A stretch of 5,752 bases of DNA, from assembly GCA_030038035.1 (NCBI GenBank), contig JASHPP010000777.1:1-5752 (forward strand), written 5' to 3'. This document shows, piece after piece, positions 1 to 5,752 of this stretch. A program made the translations under genes and the position numbers. Numbering within the stretch: the first letter of the stretch is position 1; every line of letters begins with the position of its first letter. The DNA comes from Trebonia sp. GTDB lineage: Bacteria > Actinomycetota > Actinomycetes > Streptosporangiales > Streptosporangiaceae. The notes under the pieces are model-generated. The model was not told the origin of the DNA. It ran no database searches and worked only from the letters and a program-made list of their open reading frames with translations.

Positions 1-180
1 GACGAGGCGATCGTCGAGGACCTGCGAGAGCGGCTCGCCGCCATCGACCGGGCGCTTGGCCGCCTCGAGGCTGGCACCTACGGCCGTTCGGTGCTGAGCG
101 GCCAGCCGATCTCCGACGAGCGGCTCGAGGCCGATCCGGCCGCCGAACTCACCGTGGAGGAAGCCCGCGCCCAGCGGTAG
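1..180 (+). CDS. TraR/DksA-like protein, C-terminal part (5' end outside window)
   Basis: Frame 1 is open from the window edge to a TAG at 178-180, giving the last 59 residues. The fragment starts with a charged helix (DEAIVEDLRERLAAIDRAL), then has GRLEAGTYG, GQPI and ERLEADP. This is the order of the C-terminal globular part of TraR/DksA-type RNA-polymerase-binding proteins, where a coiled coil leads into a four-cysteine zinc finger. Here the cysteine positions hold Ser30, Ser33, Thr51 and Glu54 (fragment numbering), so no zinc site can form. Cysteine-free members are, from memory, common in actinomycetes and are often mis-annotated as DnaK suppressor proteins. The role is inferred to be regulatory or RNA-polymerase-associated, but whether a Cys-less form still binds polymerase is unknown. 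The gene converges on the LuxR-type regulator and overlaps its 3' end by 32 bp. Family assignment is fairly sure; function is not. Confidence 0.8.
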   Translation, partial: DEAIVEDLRERLAAIDRALGRLEAGTYGRSVLSGQPISDERLEADPAAELTVEEARAQR

Positions 181-2644
181 CCGCGGTAGCCGCGGTAACC
201 GCCACCGCGCGGCCCGCGGTCCAGGCGGCGATCTGGGCGCGGGACCGGAAGCCCAGCTTGGCCATGATGTTGGCGACGTGCCTGGCGACTGTCGCTGGGC
301 TGATGACCAGTTCCCCGGCGATGGCCTTGTTGCTGCGGCCCTCGGCGACCAGCGCGGCGATCTCCATTTCCCGTGGTGTCAGCGGGGCGGTCGCGGTCCA
401 CGCCGGCGCCGCCGTGGCGGCTGCCTCAACGACGTCCCTCCCGCCGGCCGGCCGGCCGAGCGCCAGCGCGGTGGCCTCCTCCGCCGACAGGGCGAGGCCG
501 CGCGTCCAGAGCAGCGCCACCGCGTGGTCGCCGAGGCGGCGGGCGGGGGCGAGGTAGCGTTCGGCTCGCGCGCCGGGCAGCGGCGGCAGGCCGGCCGTCC
601 CGCGCAGCGCCGCGGACGCGGCGGCCAGCAGCACCGCTCGCTCCGGCTCGTCCTCGCGGACGGCGAGCACGGCGAACGACTCCAGGCCGCGCGCCACCCC
701 GATGCGGGTCCCGATGGCCCTGCTGAGCCGCAGGCTCTCGGTCAGGTGCGCCCTGGCCAGTGTGGTCGCGCCGAGTTCGAGCGCCACCCGGCCCAGGCCG
801 GACAGGCAGCGCGCGATCTCCGGCTTGGCGTCGATCTCCCGCAGGTACACCAGGGCCTCGGCGTACCGCCTGCGCGCGTCGGCGTGGTCCCCCCGTATCC
901 GCGCGAGGTCGCCGAGCCCGAGCTGCGCGCGCGCCACGCCCCACCAGTGGTCGATGCCGCGCATGACGCTGACCGAGGCGCTGGCGAGTTCGGCGGCCTC
1001 GCGCATCCTCCCGCCCAGCCGGGCGACGGCGGCCCGGATGCCGAGCGCCCAGCCCTCGTTCCACCGGTCGCCCGCCGCCTGCGCGATCGCCATCGCCTCC
1101 CGGCTGAGCGCGTCGGCCTCATCCGCCCGCCCGGTGTGCACGGCGATCTCGCTGAGCAGGTTGAGTCCGGCGGCCGTCCAGAATTCGTCGCCGGCCGCGC
1201 GGCACAGGTCCAGGCCCGCGCGGGCCGGCGTCTCGGCGCCCGCCGGGTCGGCCGGCAGCGTGAGCTGCGCCCGCCCGATCAGGGCCGCGCCCCGGACCGC
1301 CGGCGCCACGTCAGGGGCTCCGGGCGCCGCGAGGAACGCGTCAAGCCAGCGGCAGCCGAGGGCGAACTCGCCCCGCACCAGCATGCACGGCCGGACCGCG
1401 GTGCAGATGCGCAGGCCGGTCGCGAGGTCGCCGTCCGCGAGGCACTGGCCGAGCACCTGCCAGACGTTGCTCGCGTCCACGTCGTACCTGCGGAACACGT
1501 CGACGCGCTCGGCCCACCGGCCGGGCACGAGCGCCATCCCCACCGCGAAGTTCTGCTCGGCCACCGCGAGCACGTAATCGCGGAGCCTGCGCTCGACGGC
1601 GGCGGTTTCGCCCGCCGTCGCCAGCTTGTCCGCCGCGTACTCGCGGATCGTGTCGAGCAGCCGGTACCTGGCCTGGCCGAGCACCTCGGGCTCGCGCACC
1701 ACCAGCGACTTGTCCACCAGCGCGGCCAGCGTGTCAAGCAGGCCGGCGGCCGGCACGCGCTCATCCGCGCACACCCGCTCGGCCATCTCCAGGGACCACC
1801 CGGCAAAGACCGACAGCCGTCGCAGCAGCACCTGCTCCCGCCCGGTCAGCAGATCGTGGCTCCAGTCGATCGTGGCGCGCAGTGTCCGCTGCCGCGGCGG
1901 CGCGGTCCGGCCGCCCGTGGTCAGCAGCCCGAACCTGTCGGCCACCCGGGCCCCGATCTGCTCGACGGACAGCGCGCGGACCCGGGCCGCGGCCAGCTCG
2001 ATCGCCAGCGGAATCCCGTCGAGCGCGCGGCACAACTCCGCGACCGCGCCCGTGTTCGCCGCCGTCAGGGCGAAACCCGGGGCAGCCGCCACGGCTCGTT
2101 CGGCGAAAAGCTGAGTGGCCTCCGAGCGGGCGAGGGCACCTTCCGCCCCAGCCGGGGCGACGGCCAGCGGCGGCACCTGCCAGACCGTCTCACCCGCGAC
2201 GCGCAGCGGTTCGCGGCTGGTGGCGAGCAGCCGCAGCTCCGGCGCGCTTGCCAGCAGCCGCGTGCAGATCCTGGCGCACTCGTCGAGAACGTGCTCGCAG
2301 TTGTCGAGCGCGAGCAGCAGCCGACGCGACCGCAAGGCGTCGGTGAGCGTGTCGGACAGCGGGCGTTCCTGCTCTTGCGTCACGCCCGCCGCGGACGCCA
2401 CCCGCGCGGCGACAAGATCCGGGTCGTTCACGTCGGCGAGTTCGACGTAACAGACCCCGTCGGGGAACTCGGCGGCCACCGCGGCGAGCGCGCGCAGCGC
2501 CAGGCGGGTCTTGCCGATGCCCCCGGGCCCGCTGAGCGTCAGCATGCGCGTGGCGTGCGCGAGCTTGCGGAGCTCCTCGATCTCGCGCTCGCGGCCGACG
2601 AAGCTGTTCGGTTCCAGGGGCAGGTCTGGCACTATGTTCGCCAC
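149..2644 (-). CDS. LuxR-family regulator with N-terminal STAND/NB-ARC-like ATPase (831 aa)
   Basis: A cytoplasmic ATP-dependent transcription regulator. After a short leader with FVGRERE (15-21), the NTPase domain shows Walker A GPGGIGKT (39-46), Walker B LLLALDN (109-115), the sensor-like ATSRE (141-145) and GIPLAIELAAAR (210-221). The motif RQRTLRATIDWSHDLL (251-266) and the following VFAGWSLE are typical of the winged-helix part of COG3903-type ATPases. Residues about 400-720 are Ala/Leu-rich paired helices resembling TPRs, the likely sensor or partner-binding part. The LuxR helix-turn-helix is at 755-808 (LTPREMEIAALVAEGRSN...ISPATVARHVANIMAKL), followed by an Ala/Thr/Gly-rich tail. Domain order is complete and length is normal for this group. 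The start is GTG at 2642-2644: an in-frame TGA lies at 2681-2683 with no start between them, though no clear Shine-Dalgarno precedes it and GTG at 2632 is possible. The ligand and target genes cannot be read from the sequence. No operon partner is visible on its strand. Confidence 0.93.
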   Translation of the reverse strand: MANIVPDLPLEPNSFVGREREIEELRKLAHATRMLTLSGPGGIGKTRLALRALAAVAAEFPDGVCYVELADVNDPDLVAARVASAAGVTQEQERPLSDTLTDALRSRRLLLALDNCEHVLDECARICTRLLASAPELRLLATSREPLRVAGETVWQVPPLAVAPAGAEGALARSEATQLFAERAVAAAPGFALTAANTGAVAELCRALDGIPLAIELAAARVRALSVEQIGARVADRFGLLTTGGRTAPPRQRTLRATIDWSHDLLTGREQVLLRRLSVFAGWSLEMAERVCADERVPAAGLLDTLAALVDKSLVVREPEVLGQARYRLLDTIREYAADKLATAGETAAVERRLRDYVLAVAEQNFAVGMALVPGRWAERVDVFRRYDVDASNVWQVLGQCLADGDLATGLRICTAVRPCMLVRGEFALGCRWLDAFLAAPGAPDVAPAVRGAALIGRAQLTLPADPAGAETPARAGLDLCRAAGDEFWTAAGLNLLSEIAVHTGRADEADALSREAMAIAQAAGDRWNEGWALGIRAAVARLGGRMREAAELASASVSVMRGIDHWWGVARAQLGLGDLARIRGDHADARRRYAEALVYLREIDAKPEIARCLSGLGRVALELGATTLARAHLTESLRLSRAIGTRIGVARGLESFAVLAVREDEPERAVLLAAASAALRGTAGLPPLPGARAERYLAPARRLGDHAVALLWTRGLALSAEEATALALGRPAGGRDVVEAAATAAPAWTATAPLTPREMEIAALVAEGRSNKAIAGELVISPATVARHVANIMAKLGFRSRAQIAAWTAGRAVAVTAATAATAGRGLPPR
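176..202. repeat. 9-bp tandem repeat, three copies, at the convergent gene ends
   Basis: GGTAGCCGC occurs at 176-184 and 185-193, and a third copy with one change (GGTAACCGC) lies at 194-202. On the plus strand each unit supplies a stop in the frame of the DksA-like gene (TAG 178-180, TAG 187-189, TAA 196-198). On the minus strand each unit encodes Thr-Ala-Ala near the C-terminus of the LuxR-type regulator. Gain or loss of a unit would keep both reading frames intact. Confidence 0.8.
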
Positions 2645-2757
2645 ATGGATTCGGGGGCCACGAAGAGTGGCGCTGACGGGTCAGGCCGCATCTGCATAAC
2701 CGAATACATAATCCGGATGATGCGCGGCAGTGCCCATTCAGTCTAACCTTGCCCGAT

Positions 2758-2799
2758 AAAGCACCTGGACGTTTTCTGCTATTGCGTCCACGGTGCTTT
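2758..2799 (-). terminator. Strong stem-loop, possible terminator between remnant gene and regulator
   Basis: AAAGCACCTGGACG at 2758-2771 pairs with CGTCCA (2785-2790) plus GGTGCTTT (2792-2799). This gives a 14-bp stem with one bulged C at 2791 and a 13-nt loop. The stem base is AAA/TTT, so either strand ends its hairpin in a short U run, but no long U tract follows in either direction. A terminator for minus-strand transcripts coming from the flavodoxin remnant, about 240 nt upstream, would insulate the regulator gene. Alternatives are an operator or attenuator in the regulator's leader. The structure is seen directly; the function is inferred. Confidence 0.5.
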
Positions 2800-2893
2800 T
2801 CGCGGCGGAGCGGCACCGCGGCCCGCGGTATGCGGCCGTTGGCGCCAGTGCCGGCCGGCCAGTGCGGGGACCGGTGCGGGCACTGTCATGGCC

Positions 2894-2992
2894 CCGGTCG
2901 CCGTGACCGAACCGCCGGGGGGGATGCGGCGGGCAACGCCGGCGCGGGGCGCCGTGCGGTGTCTCGCCGCAGGGAGCGGTCACGGCGACCGG
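2894..2992. repeat. Perfect 16-bp inverted repeat bounding a 99-bp unit
   Basis: CCGGTCGCCGTGACCG at 2894-2909 is the exact reverse complement of CGGTCACGGCGACCGG at 2977-2992, with 67 bp between. Pairing does not extend outside or inside the arms. A related sequence with two mismatches sits at 3109-3124, within the part of the flavodoxin remnant that encodes PVAVTG. No matching direct repeats (target-site duplications) are seen immediately outside the arms. It may be a small non-autonomous mobile unit, an inverted duplication involving the neighbouring gene's 3' part, or a long-looped RNA hairpin. Confidence 0.55.
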
Positions 2993-3036
2993 TCAGGGTT
3001 TCCCGGCCGCCTCGCGTACGGAGCCGCCGTCGGCCG

Positions 3037-3261
3037 TCAGCCGAGGTTGGCGGCGACGGTGGCGCCGAGTTCGTAACACTGCCGCTCGACGTCCTTGCCG
3101 GCCGGCCCGGTCACCGCGACGGGGACGGTCGCCGCGAGCGCAGGCGTCACCGCGAGGTCGATGTTCTCCAGTTCCGGGTCGCGGGCTCCCGCGATGACCG
3201 CCGCAAGCATCGCCTGCAGGGCCGGCGACGCGGTGTGGTGGACGACGAGCAGTCGCGGCAA
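3037..3261 (-). pseudogene. Flavodoxin-family NAD(P)H-dependent oxidoreductase with internal in-frame deletion (74 aa)
   Basis: The product begins MPRLLVVHHTASPALQAML and continues AGARDPELENIDLAVTPALAAT. This is the first beta strand, phosphate-binding loop, first helix and second strand of the flavodoxin/FMN-reductase-like family common in actinomycetes. It then jumps at about residues 45-46 to PVAVTGPAGKDVERQCYELGATVAANLG and stops. The second part matches the last strand and C-terminal helix of the same family. From memory, intact members are about 150-160 residues and carry a middle with a GTPANxGYMSGxLKxFFD-type FMN-binding segment, all of which is missing here. The join is in frame. 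The start is TTG at 3259-3261 with an excellent ribosome binding site, so the short product may still be made, but it should not bind FMN normally or act as a reductase. Divergent from the GltD-like gene. An unrelated genuine small protein is possible but less likely. Confidence 0.72.
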
Positions 3262-3265
3262 GCGC

Positions 3266-3274
3266 TCACCTCCT
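3266..3274 (-). promoter_or_regulatory. Ribosome binding site that fixes the TTG start of the flavodoxin remnant
   Basis: On the minus strand AGGAGGTGA precedes GCGC and the TTG start, putting AGGAGG 7 nt from the start codon. The near-perfect anti-16S match decides the TTG start at 3261. It also shows that the gene's 5' end is intact despite the lost middle of the coding region. Confidence 0.8.
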
Positions 3275-3316
3275 GGGGCTGGACGTTCGGGATAATAAGG
3301 CTTTTCATTCTCCCGA

Positions 3317-3347
3317 ACGATCCGGGCCGTCTGCCATGCCGGATCGT
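3317..3347. promoter_or_regulatory. 9-bp inverted repeat in the divergent control region (possible operator)
   Basis: ACGATCCGG at 3317-3325 is mirrored exactly by CCGGATCGT at 3339-3347 around a 13-nt spacer. It lies between the divergent flavodoxin remnant and the GltD-like gene, next to an AT-rich patch (about 3290-3312). On the minus strand that patch offers a -10-like TATTAT at 3297-3292, but I see no good -35. Position and symmetry suit a regulator site acting on one or both genes; an RNA hairpin is the alternative. No T run follows, so a terminator is unlikely. Confidence 0.4.
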
Positions 3348-3359
3348 GCTCCCGCAGTT

Positions 3360-3384
3360 ATGCATGGGACGTGGGGGATGCATG
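3360..3384. repeat. Direct repeat of ATGCATG, 18 bp apart
   Basis: ATGCATG occurs at 3360-3366 and 3378-3384, each copy containing the palindrome ATGCAT. The copies start 18 bp apart, a little under two helical turns, and lie about 80-104 bp before the chosen GltD-like start. This could be a protein-binding pair in the leader or promoter, or chance. Confidence 0.3.
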
Positions 3385-3453
3385 AGTCCTAGCGGTGGCC
3401 AAGTTAATCTGGTGGAAGGGACGGTGTCGTCCGGCTAGATCCCCGCTGGCGCT

Positions 3454-3457
3454 GGAG
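3454..3457 (+). promoter_or_regulatory. Ribosome binding site supporting the TTG start of the GltD-like gene
   Basis: GGAG lies 6 nt before TTG at 3464. It favours this start over the in-frame GTG at 3395. The 23 codons between them include TTA, AGA and TGT, which are unlike the rest of the gene, and they encode nothing resembling a GltD N-terminus. Confidence 0.6.
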
Positions 3458-3463
3458 CGCGGC

Positions 3464-5056
<1,593 letters not shown>

Positions 5057-5098
5057 CCGAGCGCGCGGTTACCGGTGATCGCTTTTGGTACTAGTGAT

Positions 5099-5128
5099 TT
5101 GTTCTGAGCTGGAAGTTGCGGCTAACCT
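5099..5128 (+). promoter_or_regulatory. Possible promoter for the small CxxC protein gene
   Basis: TTGTTC (5099-5104) and TAACCT (5123-5128) are spaced by 18 bp. They lie in a distinctly AT-richer gap (about 5080-5186) between the GltD-like stop and the small ORF. They match the TTGnnn/TAnnnT pattern of actinomycete vegetative promoters. The match is weak in the other positions, so this is a suggestion only. Confidence 0.25.
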
Positions 5129-5186
5129 GGCACACAATCCCGCATGATTTGCCCTGTTTTGCGCCATGTCGAAAGGCTCATTTTCA

Positions 5187-5375
5187 ATGACCCAGCCGCG
5201 CCGGTGGCCGACCACCCTTGCCTGCGAAGGCACCGAGCAGACCCCGCACGAACCGGTAACCTGGCTGGGCACCTGGCTGCCGGGGGACGAGTCAAGCAAC
5301 GAGCCCGCCTGCTGGGTCTGCGGCGCGCACCCCTACAGCACGCCGCCACGGTACCCCCACGTGCGGACGGCCTGA
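5187..5375 (+). CDS. Small hypothetical protein with a CxxC motif (62 aa)
   Basis: I do not recognise a family. The frame runs from ATG 5187 to TGA 5373-5375, and third positions are overwhelmingly G or C, as expected of real genes here. The product is soluble-looking, with no signal peptide or membrane segment. It has a Trp/Pro-rich middle (TWLGTWLPGDES) and ends with ACWVCGAHPYSTPPRYPH. CxxC followed by His could be a half zinc knuckle or a redox pair; another lone Cys is near residue 13. An upstream in-frame ATG at 5166 would add seven residues. I prefer 5187 because GAAAGG lies 10 nt before it, none precedes 5166, and the added codons (AAA, TCA, TTT, TCA) are atypical. It starts 130 bp after the GltD-like gene and its stop is 5 bp from the stop of the convergent monooxygenase gene, so no separate terminator fits between them. 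Confidence 0.5.
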   Translation: MTQPRRWPTTLACEGTEQTPHEPVTWLGTWLPGDESSNEPACWVCGAHPYSTPPRYPHVRTA

Positions 5376-5380
5376 GCTCG

Positions 5381-5752
5381 CTACCGGCGGGGCTGCCAGC
5401 CGAGCGCAGGGCCGAGCTTGCCCGCCATGTCGGTGAGGATCTGCACGTAGTCGGCGTGCTCGAACGTGAACGGCAGCGCGAAGGCCACCTCCGCCACCTC
5501 GCGGAACGCGGCGTGCGCGTACAGCGACTCGGCGATCTGGCCGGACGGGCCGAGCAGGTCCCTGGCGAACATCATCCGCGCGGGCCCGACCGGGCTCGCG
5601 GTGCGCGGCGTGCGGGCGGCGACGTAGGCCTCGTACTTGGCCCGCTGCGCGGCGGTCGCGCTGTCGGTGGGGATCACCACCAGCCCCTGCGATACCCGCG
5701 CCGCGTCCCCGAGCGGATGGGCGGCGCGGAACGCCAGGACCTGCGACCGCTG
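5381..5752 (-). CDS. LLM-class flavin-dependent monooxygenase, C-terminal part (5' end outside window)
   Basis: The frame is open from the window edge (5752) to TAG at 5381-5383, giving the last 123 residues. The end contains DLLGPSGQIAESLYAHAAF and REVAEVAFALPFTFEHADY, then VQILTDMAGKLGPALGW. This is the C-terminal helix-strand-helix of luciferase-like flavin monooxygenases (bacterial luciferase superfamily, (beta/alpha)8 barrel), in which the segment after the last barrel strand packs near the flavin site. Such enzymes use reduced FMN or F420 to oxidise varied substrates. The substrate and cofactor cannot be told from this part. The internal GTG at 5680 is not the real start, because good family-like sequence (QVLAFRAAHPLGDAARVSQGL) continues upstream to the edge. 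It converges on the small CxxC gene. Confidence 0.85.
   Translation of the reverse strand, partial: QRSQVLAFRAAHPLGDAARVSQGLVVIPTDSATAAQRAKYEAYVAARTPRTASPVGPARMMFARDLLGPSGQIAESLYAHAAFREVAEVAFALPFTFEHADYVQILTDMAGKLGPALGWQPRR

Larger units (their letters stand above)
2645..3036. other. Intergenic region with hairpin and inverted repeat, no convincing gene
   Basis: This stretch of about 390 bases lies between the regulator start and the stop of the flavodoxin-like remnant. Both flanking genes read on the minus strand. The part next to the regulator (about 2690-2800) is AT-richer than its surroundings and holds an 8-bp palindrome ATCCGGAT (2711-2718) and a strong hairpin at 2758-2799. The regulator's promoter should lie here, but I could not identify a convincing -35/-10 pair. 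The remaining part (2800-3036) is extremely GC-rich. It contains CAGTGC at 2860-2865 facing GCACTG at 2880-2885, and a 16-bp inverted repeat at 2894-2992. Short open frames on both strands have no recognisable family and poor amino-acid composition (Arg/Gly/Pro-rich), so I call no gene. Confidence 0.6.

Noticed and set aside
278..2746. An 822-codon open frame on the plus strand opposite the LuxR-type regulator
   Set aside because: It is antisense to a clearly recognisable domain protein, its product is Arg/Gly/Pro/Gln-rich with no known motif, and high GC content makes long antisense open frames common.
2738..3438. Several open frames in the gap between the regulator and the GltD-like gene (plus 2749-3438, plus 2888-3076, minus 2738-2983)
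   Set aside because: Products are low-complexity Arg/Gly/Pro-rich, without ribosome binding sites or family motifs. The 2749-3438 frame also runs through the flavodoxin remnant and its ribosome binding site.
3395..3463. Upstream GTG start adding 23 residues to the GltD-like protein
   Set aside because: The added peptide does not resemble GltD, uses codons atypical for the gene (TTA, AGA, TGT), and lies before a standard GltD N-terminus that has its own GGAG site.
5057..5090. Possible terminator after the GltD-like gene (GGTTACCGGTGATC followed by CGCTTTT)
   Set aside because: The ACCGGT palindrome leaves no room for a proper loop and the stem needs G-U pairs, so it is not a convincing rho-independent terminator.

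Overview
The window is very GC-rich, codon third positions are strongly G/C, and GTG and TTG starts are used. The gene families (STAND-ATPase/LuxR regulator, cysteine-less TraR/DksA-like protein, luciferase-like monooxygenase, GltD) fit a chromosomal segment of a high-GC actinomycete, perhaps of the Streptomyces/Streptosporangiales type. The genus cannot be fixed from sequence alone. No tRNA, rRNA, CRISPR array, transposase or phage gene was seen.

Layout from left to right. (1) 1-180, plus strand: the end of a TraR/DksA-type protein whose zinc-binding cysteines are all replaced. (2) 149-2644, minus strand: a large ATP-dependent regulator (STAND/NB-ARC-like NTPase, helical TPR-like middle, C-terminal LuxR HTH). 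It converges on gene 1 and overlaps it tail to tail by 32 bp, next to a 9-bp triple tandem repeat. (3) 2645-3036: a non-coding stretch with a strong hairpin and a perfect 16-bp inverted repeat bounding 99 bp. (4) 3037-3261, minus strand: a 74-residue remnant of a flavodoxin-family oxidoreductase, with head and tail joined in frame and the middle missing, yet keeping an excellent ribosome binding site. (5) 3262-3463: a divergent control region with an inverted repeat and a direct repeat. (6) 3464-5056, plus strand: a full GltD-like FAD/Fe-S oxidoreductase with no gltB beside it and a Pro/Ala/Val-rich insertion of about 45 residues. (7) 5187-5375, plus strand: a small unrecognised protein with a CxxC motif. 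(8) 5381-5752, minus strand: the C-terminal part of a luciferase-like (LLM) flavin-dependent monooxygenase, cut by the window edge.

The genes do not form one operon: strands alternate and every junction is divergent, convergent or separated by a hairpin-containing gap. Three of them belong to flavin-dependent families (flavodoxin-like, GltD, LLM), but a functional link would be speculation, especially as the flavodoxin-like gene has lost its middle. I see no convincing new multi-gene system. The points most worth a second look are the internally deleted flavodoxin gene, the orphan GltD with its repeat-derived insertion, the 99-bp inverted-repeat-bounded unit and the small CxxC protein.
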